Below, in pieces: positions 51,148-60,748 of a stretch of 64,000 nt of DNA. Numbering within the stretch: the first letter of the stretch is position 1; each line of letters begins with the position of its first letter. Both the position numbers and the translations under genes were made by a program. The notes beneath the pieces were generated by a model that was not told the DNA's origin, ran no database searches, and saw nothing but the letters and a program-made list of their open reading frames with translations. Source of the stretch: an uncultured Spirochaetaceae bacterium (lineage in GTDB: Bacteria > Spirochaetota > Spirochaetia > Sphaerochaetales > Sphaerochaetaceae); the NCBI GenBank assembly GCA_944389295.1, contig CALXLV010000011.1, positions 1 to 64,000 on the forward strand, written 5' to 3'.

Positions 51148-53688
51148 TTGACAGCAGATCCGAACAAGAAGACGCTTATAATAGTCGAGTCTCCGACAAA
51201 GGCAAGGACTATTTCCAAGTTCCTTCCGCCGACGTGCACTGTCATTGCATCGATGGGACATGTCATTGATCTCGCTCCAGAGCCCAAGACAGGCGTCTAC
51301 GGAGTCAATGTCGATGACGGTTATTCCCTCGAATACGAGCTTGATGAAAGCAAGAAGGAGATACTTGGAAAGATGAGAAGCGCCCTCAGGGATGCCGAGC
51401 AGCTGATGCTCGCAACCGATGAGGACCGCGAGGGCGAGTCGATATCATGGCATCTTCTGAACCAGCTCAAGCCGAAATGTCCTGTCTACAGGATGGTCTT
51501 TCATGAAATAACGAAGAGCGCGATACTCTCTGCTTTCTCCTCCTGCCGCGACCTTGACATGAATCTTGTCCATGCGCAGGAGGCGAGAAGGGCCGTTGAC
51601 CGCCTGCAGGGCTACGGAATCTCCCCGATAATCTCCCGCAAGCTCGGCGGAAGATACTCCGCAGGGCGCGTGCAGTCGCCCGGACTTAAGCTGATCGTGG
51701 AGCGCGAGAAGCTGAGACGGAAGTTCTCCTCCTCATCATATTATTCAGTAGAAGCAGTGCTCACCGCTGCCGGAGGTCAGTCATTTCCTGCAGTTCTCGT
51801 GAAGATCGGGGAAACGCCTGTTGCATCATCCAAAAGCTATGACAGGGAGACGGGTGCGCTGAAGGAGGGCTGCATACCGTTGACAGAGGAGAGGGCTGCG
51901 GAGATAGCAGCTGAGGTTGAAGGAAAGGAAGCCGCTGTATTCAGCGTGACGAACCAGGAGAAGATACAGCTTCCTGCGAAACCTTTCACAACATCGACGC
52001 TGCAGCAGGATGCCTCACGCAAGCTCCACAAGAGCGTTCGTGATATAATGTCGCTTGCCCAGCAGCTCTACGAGAACGGATTCATAACATACATGAGAAC
52101 CGATTCGCCGACGCTCTCATCCGAGTGCATAGGCGCGGCCCGCGCGCAGGTCGAGGCGATGTTCGGCTCCGGTTATCTCTCCTCACGCCCGAGGAACTAC
52201 AAGGCCACGGGAGGAAACGCACAGGAGGCGCATGAGGCGATAAGGCCTGCGGGCAACCATTTCAGGACGCCGGAGGAGACAGGGCTTTCAGGCGACCAGC
52301 TGAAACTCTACACCCTTATCTGGAAGAGGACTCTCGCCACTCAGATGAAGGAGGCGGAGAAGAGCTCCACCACGGCGGTGCTTACAGTCGGAGACTACTC
52401 GTTCTCCTCATCCGGCACCACGATAAAGTTCCCTGGCTTTCTGAAACTCTATAGCGTCTCCACAGATGAGACGGATGAAGAGGGTGAGGAAGGAGTGCTT
52501 CCCAGCCTTGAGGGCGGTGCTGCGATACCTGTCACATCAGCCGGTACGAAGGCCCATACCACTGAGCCGCCTGCGAGATACAACGAGGCAAGCCTCGTGC
52601 AGAAGCTGGAGAGCGAGGGAATCGGACGTCCGTCCACATATGCCGCTATAATCTCCACTCTGCTCGACAGGAAGTATGTTTTAAGGATAAACCAGCAGCT
52701 TGTGCCGACATTCACCGGCTTTTTCGTGGACTCTTTCCTTGAAAGCACGTTCCCTCTCTATATCGGCTACGGCTTCACTTCAACGATGGAGGAAGGACTG
52801 GACAAAATCGCGGAGGGAAAGGAGTCAAAGAAGGAGTTCCTCGACGATTTCTGGAAGGGCCATGACAGCTTCCACGGTCTTGCTGAGGACATCGAGAACG
52901 TCAAGCTGACGGTAAGGCGCTCTGATGCAAAGAACCTCCAGATCTCAGGGCTTTCGTATTCTTTCATCCATGACGGAAAGCGCGTCTCCTACTCGATAAA
53001 GACTGGCAAGTTCGGGCCTTATCTCGCCTCCGACAGCTTCGATGAGGCTGCAGGCAAGGACAGAATGGCCTCGATCGACCAGAGCAGATACTTCCCCGGT
53101 ACGTTCACCGATGCGGATGCCGAAGCGATACTCTTCCCCGGAGAGCCTGACAGGACAGTTGTCGCCGACGGCATCTCCGCCATGAAGGGACGATACGGCG
53201 AATACCTGCTGCGCGAGAGCGACGGAAAGACTGCCCGCCTTCCTCGGGGTGCGAAGGCAGCCTCTCTTTCCCCTGAGCTTGCCGCGCTTCTCTTCGAGCT
53301 GCCGAAAACCATAGGACATGATGATGACGGCAATGAGATAGTGCTTGCTTCCGGGCCGTACGGCTTCTATGCAAGATACTGCGGAAAGAATATCAGCGTC
53401 TCCGATCCTCTCAGCCCGGATATCGCGGCGATAATCAATGGCGGGAAGAAAGGAAAGGAAGAGAAGAAGGTCATCGCTGACTTCGGCGAATATGAGGGGA
53501 AGCCTCTGCAGGTTCTCGACGGCCGCTACGGAGCGTACATAAAGTGGGGTGACCGCAACTGCGCTCTTTCAGGAGATGAGAAGAAGAATCCTGAGACGCT
53601 GAGCGCGGAGAGGGCGAGGAAGATAGCATCGTCGGCACCGGAGAAGAAGAAAAGCGTCAGAAGAAGGAGCACGCGCTCAAAAGCATAG
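51148..53688 (+). CDS. topA: DNA topoisomerase I
   Basis: The 846-residue type IA enzyme relaxes negative supercoils. It starts at TTG 51148, with TAGGAGG upstream. The Toprim domain has LIIVESPTKARTISKFL and ATDEDREGESISWHLL (metal residues). The cleavage tyrosine is Tyr315 in ENGFITYMRTDS. The C-terminal 250 residues carry topo C-terminal repeats (KTGKFGPYLAS, RYGEYLLRE, GPYGFYARYCG, GRYGAYIKWGDRN) instead of C4 zinc fingers, then a Lys/Arg-rich tail. Confidence 0.96.
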   Translation: MTADPNKKTLIIVESPTKARTISKFLPPTCTVIASMGHVIDLAPEPKTGVYGVNVDDGYSLEYELDESKKEILGKMRSALRDAEQLMLATDEDREGESISWHLLNQLKPKCPVYRMVFHEITKSAILSAFSSCRDLDMNLVHAQEARRAVDRLQGYGISPIISRKLGGRYSAGRVQSPGLKLIVEREKLRRKFSSSSYYSVEAVLTAAGGQSFPAVLVKIGETPVASSKSYDRETGALKEGCIPLTEERAAEIAAEVEGKEAAVFSVTNQEKIQLPAKPFTTSTLQQDASRKLHKSVRDIMSLAQQLYENGFITYMRTDSPTLSSECIGAARAQVEAMFGSGYLSSRPRNYKATGGNAQEAHEAIRPAGNHFRTPEETGLSGDQLKLYTLIWKRTLATQMKEAEKSSTTAVLTVGDYSFSSSGTTIKFPGFLKLYSVSTDETDEEGEEGVLPSLEGGAAIPVTSAGTKAHTTEPPARYNEASLVQKLESEGIGRPSTYAAIISTLLDRKYVLRINQQLVPTFTGFFVDSFLESTFPLYIGYGFTSTMEEGLDKIAEGKESKKEFLDDFWKGHDSFHGLAEDIENVKLTVRRSDAKNLQISGLSYSFIHDGKRVSYSIKTGKFGPYLASDSFDEAAGKDRMASIDQSRYFPGTFTDADAEAILFPGEPDRTVVADGISAMKGRYGEYLLRESDGKTARLPRGAKAASLSPELAALLFELPKTIGHDDDGNEIVLASGPYGFYARYCGKNISVSDPLSPDIAAIINGGKKGKEEKKVIADFGEYEGKPLQVLDGRYGAYIKWGDRNCALSGDEKKNPETLSAERARKIASSAPEKKKSVRRRSTRSKA

Positions 53689-53721
53689 CTCTCCGCATCC
53701 TTCCGTGTTAATCTTTCGATT

Positions 53722-55545
53722 ATGATAAACGCGCTTGTCTGCATTCCCTATCTCGAGCTGAAAGAACCTTATGAGAGATGCATAAGGCGGTATTCCGACA
53801 AGGACATCTCCTTCGAGGTCCGCCATATCATAGGCATCCATGAGGCGCTGGAGAATGCCGTCATGGGCAAGGATATCGTCGTGGCCAGGGGAATCACGGC
53901 CGCGACTGTCGCGAAGGAGTGGCCGAGCAAGCATCTTATAGAGATAGAGCTTACAGGCTACGATGTCCTCCATGCGATAATAGCCTGCCGCGAGAAGTAC
54001 AAATCAAAGAACATCGCGATAATCTACGCAGAGACGCTGAGATGCGATGAGCGCATGCTCTCTGATCTCACGGGAATACCTGTGACTGTGAAGAAGGTCT
54101 CCGACGAGATAGAGACAAGGGCCGCCATACTGGACTACGCTGCGGCGGGTGTGGATACCTTCGTCGTCGGACGCACCGGCGCCGAAATCTGCGACAAGAA
54201 CGGACTTGCGTATGTCTCAGTAGATGTCGGCAAGGAGGCGATAGAGCGCTCCGTGCTCGATGCCATCACCGCTGCAAGGACGATGGAGTACGAGAGGTCG
54301 AAGAGCGTTCTGATACGCCAGCTCCTCAATGACAACGCGGACGGCGAGATCGCGGTGGACACAGAGGGCAATATAGTCGAGGAGAACCGCATGGCCCGCG
54401 AGCTTGTCGGCTCAAGCATGGAGAACATTCCCGAGTGGAGGGAGGCTCTTGCAAGCGAGACGGGCTTTGAGAGAGTGAGGATGTTCAACAATCTTCCCTG
54501 CATTGTCCGCTACGTCCCCGTATTCCAGTCCGGAAAGCCGATCGGCGTGAACATCGTCATCCAGAACAGCGAAAGGCTGCGCGAGTCAGACTCGAAGATA
54601 AGACGGGAACTGAAGGAGCGCGGGTTCGTTGCGAGATACTCATTCTCGGATATAAAGGGCGAGAGCGGGAAACTCCTTGAGATGAAGGAGAAGGCGAAGA
54701 AGTTCTCTCAGGTGCTCTCTTCAGTGCTTATAACAGGGGAGACGGGTACTGGAAAGGAGCTCTTTGCCCACAGCATACACTCGGCAAGCCCCCGCGCGTG
54801 GGAGCCGTTTGTCGCCGTCAACTGCGCGACGCTTCCCGGCTCTCTTCTTGAGTCGGAGCTTTTCGGCTATGTAGAAGGCGCTTTCTCCGGCGCAGTCAGG
54901 GGCGGCAAGGCGGGACTTTTCGAGATTGCCCACAAGGGGACCATCTTCCTCGATGAGATAGGGGAGATACCTCTTCCTGTGCAGTCGAAGCTGCTGAGAG
55001 TGCTGCAGGAGAGCGAGATAAGGAGAGTCGGGGATACGCGCGTCCGTCATGTCGATGTGAGGATCATCGCGGCGACGAACGTCGATATGAAAGCCAAGGT
55101 GCGCGAAGGCCTCTTCCGCTCCGATCTCTACTACAGGCTGAGCGTTCTAGACCTTCATCTTGCGCCGCTCAGGGAGAGGGGAAACGACATCCTCCTCCTT
55201 GCCGATATGTTCCTCGAGCGCTATGCATCCCGCTCAGGGCGCCGCAAGCCTGTGCTCTCGCGTGATGCGGAGAACATACTCATGTCATATTCATGGCCGG
55301 GAAACATCAGGGAACTGAGGAATATCTGCGAGAAGATAATAGTGCTCTCCGATGGGGATACGATCTCGGGGTGCGATCTTGACGGCATCCTCTCTGCAGG
55401 AAGCGATGAGAAGGAGGGCAGGGCTCTTTCGATAGAGGAGCTTGCGTCATCGGGAATCGTCAAGAAGGGCGCACTTGCCGATGCGCTGGGAATCAGCCGC
55501 ACGACGCTCTGGAGAAGGATGAAAGAGAGCAATGTGAAACATTAA
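53722..55545 (+). CDS. PrpR-type sigma-54-dependent activator
   Basis: The 607-residue protein has an N-terminal PrpR_N sensor domain (about 5-185: [40 protein letters not shown]), a PAS-like region (about 205-275), and a sigma-54 AAA+ domain with Walker A GETGTGKE (about 339) and Walker [11 protein letters not shown]. The sigma-54 loop reads GAFSGA (386-391) instead of GAFTGA. A Fis HTH ends the protein ([19 protein letters not shown]). PrpR_N domains sense small organic acids or their CoA products. Palindromes overlapping its stop codon and a sigma-54 promoter downstream make tctBAC its probable target. Confidence 0.92.
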   Translation: MINALVCIPYLELKEPYERCIRRYSDKDISFEVRHIIGIHEALENAVMGKDIVVARGITAATVAKEWPSKHLIEIELTGYDVLHAIIACREKYKSKNIAIIYAETLRCDERMLSDLTGIPVTVKKVSDEIETRAAILDYAAAGVDTFVVGRTGAEICDKNGLAYVSVDVGKEAIERSVLDAITAARTMEYERSKSVLIRQLLNDNADGEIAVDTEGNIVEENRMARELVGSSMENIPEWREALASETGFERVRMFNNLPCIVRYVPVFQSGKPIGVNIVIQNSERLRESDSKIRRELKERGFVARYSFSDIKGESGKLLEMKEKAKKFSQVLSSVLITGETGTGKELFAHSIHSASPRAWEPFVAVNCATLPGSLLESELFGYVEGAFSGAVRGGKAGLFEIAHKGTIFLDEIGEIPLPVQSKLLRVLQESEIRRVGDTRVRHVDVRIIAATNVDMKAKVREGLFRSDLYYRLSVLDLHLAPLRERGNDILLLADMFLERYASRSGRRKPVLSRDAENILMSYSWPGNIRELRNICEKIIVLSDGDTISGCDLDGILSAGSDEKEGRALSIEELASSGIVKKGALADALGISRTTLWRRMKESNVKH

Positions 55546-55573
55546 TGTTTCGTATATGAAACAAAAATGTTTT
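55536..55573 (+). promoter_or_regulatory. Tandem palindromes: probable upstream activator sites
   Basis: GAAACATTAATGTTTC (55536-55551, perfect 16 bp, spanning the activator's stop) overlaps TGTTTCGTATATGAAACA (55546-55563, perfect 6-6-6), and a third ATGTTTT half follows (55567-55573). They lie about 110-150 bases before the sigma-54 promoter, the usual distance for enhancer-type activators. Confidence 0.75.
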
Positions 55574-55673
55574 ATATGTTGCGGGCATGTTATCTCTTCA
55601 TAATTTTATATCGATTCTCCAACTTCCGGTTCCCGTTTGAATTAATAATGAGAAAAACGGTACTGGCGCAAGT

Positions 55674-55689
55674 TGGCACTGTTCTTGCT
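55674..55689 (+). promoter_or_regulatory. Sigma-54 promoter of tctBAC
   Basis: TGGCACT-GTTC-TTGCT has GG at 55675-55676 and GC at 55687-55688 with exactly ten bases between, matching the -24/-12 consensus in nearly every position. Transcription should begin near 55700, just before AAGGAGG and the tctB ATG. Confidence 0.9.
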
Positions 55690-55718
55690 CTAAAAAGAAG
55701 TAAAAAGGAGGACCAATC

Positions 55719-56165
55719 ATGTTGCGGAAACTGAATTGGCGATGCGTTCTGTTCATTGCCACAGCTATTCTCGGCATCATATGGGCAGTTCTCGGATTCG
55801 GTACATACGGCTTCTGGTCTGAAGCTGAAGGTCCGGGAGCGGGATTCTTCCCGGCCATCGTCGGATGCGCCCTGGTGTTTTTCAGCGTTGTAGAGTTCAT
55901 AAAGAGCATTGGCAAGTATGAGGTGAAGTTCGATAAGGAAGCTCTCTTCATAGTCGCAAGCGTCGCTCTTATCCTTGTTCTCAATTTTCTTGTCGGCCTG
56001 CTTCTTGCGCTTCTCATCTACTATGTCATCTGGCTCAAGTGCGTTGAGAAGTATCCCTGGAAGAAGGTTATACTGATCACTCTCTTCTACGGAGCGATCA
56101 TGTACGGCATCTTCTCCGCCTGGCTGCAGGTTCCGTTCCCGACCGGTCTGATCGGGCTTATCTGA
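55719..56165 (+). CDS. tctB: Tripartite tricarboxylate transporter, small membrane subunit
   Basis: A 148-residue protein with four predicted helices (CVLFIATAILGIIWAVLGFGTYGFW, FFPAIVGCALVFFSVVEFI, and two more) typical of TctB. AAGGAGG precedes the ATG. First gene of the sigma-54-driven operon. Confidence 0.88.
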   Translation: MLRKLNWRCVLFIATAILGIIWAVLGFGTYGFWSEAEGPGAGFFPAIVGCALVFFSVVEFIKSIGKYEVKFDKEALFIVASVALILVLNFLVGLLLALLIYYVIWLKCVEKYPWKKVILITLFYGAIMYGIFSAWLQVPFPTGLIGLI

Positions 56166-56176
56166 GGAGGTGCTCT

Positions 56177-57691
56177 ATGATGGAAACACTTCAGCTTCTT
56201 GGACAGGGTTTTGTAGTCGCCTTCTCTCTGCAGAATCTCGGCGCCGCCCTCTTCGGTGGAATCCTCGGTCTTATCGTAGGCGCAATGCCCGGTATCGGCT
56301 CACTTGCCGGCTGTGCGCTTCTGCTGCCTCTCACGTTCCATTTCAACCCGACGACAGCCATCATCATGCTCGGCTCGATCTACTATGCCAACATGTTCGG
56401 AGGCGCGTTCTCGGCCATCCTGATCAACATACCCGGTGATGCTCCGGCAATCATGACGGCGCTTGACGGATTCTCGATGACGAAGAAGGGACAGCCCGGA
56501 AAGGCTCTCTTCATCTCCAACTATGCATCGTTCATCGGCGGCTTCATCGGCATGGTCATCCTCGTATTCCTCGGGCCCGCGCTTGCATCGTTCGGACTGA
56601 ACTTCGGACCTTCCGAGATGACAGTGCTCATGCTCGTTGCCATGACCAGCATCAGCTGGCTTGTCGGCGAGAACCCGATCTCCGGCATTGTCGCGACATG
56701 CCTCGGAATCATGATAAGCACGCTCGGAATCGACATCGTATCCGGACAGATCAGATACAACTTCGGTTCGATATGGCTTCTCGGCGGCATCAACTTCGTT
56801 CCTCTCGTGATCGGCTTCATCGGAATGACACAGCTTTTCGATCTCGTCGTACAGGACAGGGCGAAGGAGAAGATCAGCTACGTCGATGTGAAGATCCGCT
56901 TCCGCGACACGCTGCTCACGAAGGATGAGTACAAGAGAGCCACAAGGCCGTCCATCACGGCAGGTCTCCTCGGCACGTTCGTAGGCTTCCTCCCGGGCGC
57001 AGGCGCAACGGCTGCTTCATTCCTCTGCTATGCAGTTGAGAAGAAGCTATCAAACGGCAAGACGCTCGTACCGCTCGGACAGGGCGCAATCGAAGGCCTT
57101 GCGGCATCAGAGTCCGCAAACAACGCCGCCGCTGCCGGTGCGTTCGGACCTCTGCTTGCTCTCGGCATTCCGGGAAGCGGCACGACTGCTGTTCTCCTCG
57201 GCGGCCTGATGATGTGGGGACTGAACCCCGGACCGATGCTCTTCTCGACGAATCCTGATTTCGCATGGGGACTCATTGCATCGCTCTTCATCTCCAACAT
57301 ACTCTCGCTCGCGATCTCGCTTGGCTGTATCCCATGGCTGCAGAAGATTGTGCGCGTGCCCATCGGAGTGATGATTCCCTCGATCCTCGTGATCTGCTTC
57401 ATCGGCGCATACTCGACAAGCAACTCGATGTTCGGAGTGGTCGTCATGCTCGTCGGAGGTTTCCTCGGCTACATCTTCGGAAAATGCAGCCTCCCGACAG
57501 CGCCTCTTCTTCTGGCATTCGTCCTCTCAAGCACGCTTGAGACAAACCTCAGAAGAGCGTTCCTCACATCCAACGGCAATCTCGCGGTATTCCTCCAGAG
57601 GCCTATCACGGATGTGTTCCTCGTGATCTTCCTCATCATGGTACTCGTACCTGCGGGAAGAGCCATCTACAACAAAGTGAAAAAGAACTAA
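56177..57691 (+). CDS. tctA: Tripartite tricarboxylate transporter, large membrane subunit
   Basis: A 504-residue protein with about 12 helices and the TctA signature GGILGLIVGAMPGIGSLAGCALLLPLTF, plus GIPGSGTTAVLLGGLMMWGL in the second half. It forms the secondary, ion-coupled channel of the system. GAGGAGG precedes the ATG. Located in the inner membrane. Confidence 0.94.
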   Translation: MMETLQLLGQGFVVAFSLQNLGAALFGGILGLIVGAMPGIGSLAGCALLLPLTFHFNPTTAIIMLGSIYYANMFGGAFSAILINIPGDAPAIMTALDGFSMTKKGQPGKALFISNYASFIGGFIGMVILVFLGPALASFGLNFGPSEMTVLMLVAMTSISWLVGENPISGIVATCLGIMISTLGIDIVSGQIRYNFGSIWLLGGINFVPLVIGFIGMTQLFDLVVQDRAKEKISYVDVKIRFRDTLLTKDEYKRATRPSITAGLLGTFVGFLPGAGATAASFLCYAVEKKLSNGKTLVPLGQGAIEGLAASESANNAAAAGAFGPLLALGIPGSGTTAVLLGGLMMWGLNPGPMLFSTNPDFAWGLIASLFISNILSLAISLGCIPWLQKIVRVPIGVMIPSILVICFIGAYSTSNSMFGVVVMLVGGFLGYIFGKCSLPTAPLLLAFVLSSTLETNLRRAFLTSNGNLAVFLQRPITDVFLVIFLIMVLVPAGRAIYNKVKKN

Positions 57692-57709
57692 TACAGAAGG
57701 AGAAGTGAA

Positions 57710-58672
57710 ATGAAGAAGAATCTTATTCTTACGGTTCTTGTTTTCCTGCTTGCGGCAGTCGCCGTATTCGCGCAGGGCGGAAAGGAAGCTGACGACGGTC
57801 AGTTCCATATCAGCGGCAACGTGGACTTCTACGTAAGCTCATCTGCCGGCGGCGGAAGCGATATCATCACGCGCACCCTGACAGATATCGCCTCCAAGAA
57901 AGGCTTCGTCGATGCACCGTTCGTGGTCTACAACCAGCCTGACGGCAACGGACAGATCTCAAGACGCACTGTAAGCACTGCGCGCAATGCCGACAGCACG
58001 CTGCTCTGCTTCTCCTCAGGAGACCTCACGGCAATGATCCAGAACGGCGGCCTCACTCTTGATGATTTCCGCCCTCTCGTCATCCTTGCTGCTGACAAGC
58101 ACCTCTGCTTCGTAAACGCCAACGGAAAGTACAAGAGCTTCCAGGAGATTCTTGATGCCGTAGCTGCCGGACAGAAGATCAACGTCGGCGGAACGATGAG
58201 CGATGAGCGCGTTGTATTCAACATGCTCTGCGATGAGCTTGGAACGGATGCGTTCACATACATCACATACGGCTCAGCATCGGAGAGCATCGCGGCGCTT
58301 CTCGGCAACCATGTCGATATCGCGATCTCGAAGCCCGCTGCCGCATCCCAGTATGTTCTCTCAGGCGACATCATTCCTGTGCTCGCACTCAGCACAACCA
58401 GATTCACAGCTCCGTTTGACGCAGCTCCTACGCTCAGCGAGCTCGGATACAACGATGTTGAGTACCCGATGTGGCGCGGTGTGATCGGCGCGAAGAACAT
58501 GTCCGATGAGGCTGTTGCCTACTGGGCAGATGTATTCAAGAAGATTTCCGAGACAGAGGAATGGCAGAATGACTATCTTGCCAAGAACCTCCTCGTTTCT
58601 CAGTACATGGGACCGGAAGAAGCAAGCGCTGTCATGTACGAGGCTCAGGCTGCGGCTCAGGCCCAGAACTGA
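57710..58672 (+). CDS. tctC: Tripartite tricarboxylate transporter, periplasmic binding protein
   Basis: The 320-residue Bug-type binding protein has a signal peptide (MKKNLILTVLVFLLAAVAVFAQG) and VDFYVSSSAGGGSDIITRTL, the ligand-contact loop of the family, and INVGGTMSDERVVFNMLCDELG. Ligands are organic acids or related small anions; unknown here, though co-location with glycosidases hints at a sugar-derived acid. AAGGAG precedes the ATG. Confidence 0.92.
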   Translation: MKKNLILTVLVFLLAAVAVFAQGGKEADDGQFHISGNVDFYVSSSAGGGSDIITRTLTDIASKKGFVDAPFVVYNQPDGNGQISRRTVSTARNADSTLLCFSSGDLTAMIQNGGLTLDDFRPLVILAADKHLCFVNANGKYKSFQEILDAVAAGQKINVGGTMSDERVVFNMLCDELGTDAFTYITYGSASESIAALLGNHVDIAISKPAAASQYVLSGDIIPVLALSTTRFTAPFDAAPTLSELGYNDVEYPMWRGVIGAKNMSDEAVAYWADVFKKISETEEWQNDYLAKNLLVSQYMGPEEASAVMYEAQAAAQAQN

Positions 58673-58690
58673 ACCGTCGCTGCGGTCGTT

Positions 58691-58721
58691 ACAGAGGACG
58701 GGTTTCCCGTCCTCTGTTCTT
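58691..58721 (+). terminator. Terminator between tctC and the GH31 gene
   Basis: ACAGAGGACGGG (58691-58702) and CCCGTCCTCTGT (58706-58717) form a perfect 12-bp stem with a TTT loop, followed by TCTT. It would limit read-through from the sigma-54 promoter into the glycosidase genes. Confidence 0.75.
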
Positions 58722-58735
58722 AAAAAGGAGGAAGA

Positions 58736-60748
58736 ATGGGCTGTTTCATAGATTGCGGCGCTGATGCTCTGACATGGCAGGAAGAGGGAGAGCTGCTCCG
58801 TCTTGAGCCGTATGGCGACGGTGTCATCAGGGTAAGGGCCTCAAGAAGCCTTCATATATCAGACGAGAGATGGAATATGCTTCCTCCTCGTACCGGCAGC
58901 AGCCGTATTGAAAAGTCCGTTGACGGATACCGCCTATTCAGCGGAAGGCTTTCGGCCGTTGTTGAGAAGAATGGAACAATCTCTTTCTTCCACGATGAGC
59001 GCATGATTCTCAGAGAGGACTGGGAGGATAAGCGCGCCAACATGTCAGTCCTCCGGAGGGCGAGATGCTACAGGACTATCTCGTCGTCCGTATTCTCCAC
59101 CGATCTCTATTTCCAGTCGGACCCTGATGAGGAGTTCTACGGGCTCGGCGGCGTGCCTGACGGACGCCTCAGCCGCAAGGGGGAGGAGATTGCGCTGGAG
59201 CACAAGAACGGGTTCTGTTCTATTCCCTATGTGATCTCATCACGCGGCTACGGCTTCATATGGAACACTCCGTCGGTCGGGCGTGTGTCCTTTTCATCGG
59301 GCGTAACGCACTGGCACTCCGATGCCGAGGCGCAGATAGATTACTTCATCTTCTCCGGTGACACACCGGATGAGATCACTCGCTCTCTGGCATCACTTAC
59401 GGGACTGCCTTCACATCTTCCCTCCTGGGCGCTTGGTTTCTGGCAGAGCCGCCTGCGCTATGAGAGGGAAGAGGATGTCCTTGCAGTCGCCTCGAAGTAC
59501 AGGGAACTCGGAATACCGGTTTCCGCAATAGTGATTGACTACTTCCACTGGCCCGTGCAGGGAACATGGGAGTTCAGCGCCTCAGAGTGGCCTGATCCTG
59601 AGAGAATGGTCAAGGAGCTGCGTTCCATGGGAATAGAACCCATAGTCTCCATCTGGCCCACTGTCGATCCCCGCAGCCCTTATTACCGGGAGATGAAGGA
59701 CCGGAACATGCTGCTCAAAGCAGAGAACGGACTTCCGTTCTTCTTCCTGATAATGGGCCCTGAGTCCATCGTTGACCCCACTCATCCCGATGCTGGCCCA
59801 TACTGGTGGAATATCGTCAGGAAAAACTATGCGGACAAGGGCATCAGATCGTTCTGGCTCGATGAGACGGAGCCCGAGATGAGGCCGTATGATTACGGGA
59901 ACGTGAGGATGTATCTCGGCAATGGCACGGAATGCGCGAACATCTACGCCTATTACTACACGAAAGCATTCTCAGACGGTCAGAAAAAGGATGGAATAGG
60001 GGATACGGTGAATCTCGCACGCTCCGCGTGGCTGGGCTCACAGACAACGGGCATGATACTCTGGTCGGGCGACATCCCGTCGACTTTTGCCTCTCTCCAT
60101 GAGCAGGTCAGGGTTGCCCTCAATACAGGACTTTCAGGCATTCCGTACTGGACTTCCGATATAGGAGGCTTCTTCGGCGGCGATCCTGCCGATGAGGATT
60201 TCCGCGAGCTTCTGGTCAGATGGTTCGAGTTCGCAGTATTCTGTCCGGTCCTGAGGCTCCATGGGAAGAGGCTTCCTTATGACAGTGTGGACAAGCAGAG
60301 CGACTTTGATGCATTTCTGCCGTCCTGCGGCGATAACGAGATATGGAGCTTCGGAGAGGAAGTTTTCGATATACTCAGACGCCAGATAGCCCTCAGGGAA
60401 GTGCTGAGACCGTATATACGCAGGATAGCCGACGAGGCGGAGAGCACCGGCCGTCCGATGATGCGCCCGCTCTTTTATGATTATCCCGGCGATGAGAGGC
60501 TGAGGAATTATTCGGATGCCTATCTCTTCGGTGATGAGATCATCGCGGCTCCCGTGACGGAGAAGGGACAGAGACAGAAGGAGGTATATCTTCCGGAAGG
60601 AAGTATATGGGTATCTGTTCCCGACGGTAAGGAAATCACAGGCGGAAGTGTTTATACAGCGGATGCGCCCCTCGGCGCGATACCGTTCTTTTTCAGGAAA
60701 GGCAGCTGGTGCTGCAGTCTTTTGGAGAGTATAAGGGAGGTTCTATGA
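58736..60748 (+). CDS. Glycoside hydrolase family 31 (alpha-xylosidase/alpha-glucosidase)
   Basis: The 670-residue protein has the GH31 N-terminal beta domain and barrel. The nucleophile is Asp376 in SFWLDETEPEM and the probable acid/base Asp446 in LWSGDIPSTF. WEFSASEWPDPERMVKELRSMGIEPIVSIWPTVD and the FWLD-x2-EPE form resemble alpha-xylosidases. No signal peptide, so it acts in the cytoplasm on imported oligosaccharides. AGGAGG precedes the ATG; the GH13 gene overlaps its stop. Confidence 0.9.
   Translation: MGCFIDCGADALTWQEEGELLRLEPYGDGVIRVRASRSLHISDERWNMLPPRTGSSRIEKSVDGYRLFSGRLSAVVEKNGTISFFHDERMILREDWEDKRANMSVLRRARCYRTISSSVFSTDLYFQSDPDEEFYGLGGVPDGRLSRKGEEIALEHKNGFCSIPYVISSRGYGFIWNTPSVGRVSFSSGVTHWHSDAEAQIDYFIFSGDTPDEITRSLASLTGLPSHLPSWALGFWQSRLRYEREEDVLAVASKYRELGIPVSAIVIDYFHWPVQGTWEFSASEWPDPERMVKELRSMGIEPIVSIWPTVDPRSPYYREMKDRNMLLKAENGLPFFFLIMGPESIVDPTHPDAGPYWWNIVRKNYADKGIRSFWLDETEPEMRPYDYGNVRMYLGNGTECANIYAYYYTKAFSDGQKKDGIGDTVNLARSAWLGSQTTGMILWSGDIPSTFASLHEQVRVALNTGLSGIPYWTSDIGGFFGGDPADEDFRELLVRWFEFAVFCPVLRLHGKRLPYDSVDKQSDFDAFLPSCGDNEIWSFGEEVFDILRRQIALREVLRPYIRRIADEAESTGRPMMRPLFYDYPGDERLRNYSDAYLFGDEIIAAPVTEKGQRQKEVYLPEGSIWVSVPDGKEITGGSVYTADAPLGAIPFFFRKGSWCCSLLESIREVL

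Noticed and set aside
57028..57447. Bottom-strand open frame of 139 codons inside tctA
   Set aside because: Antisense shadow of a clearly conserved membrane protein; no start signals.
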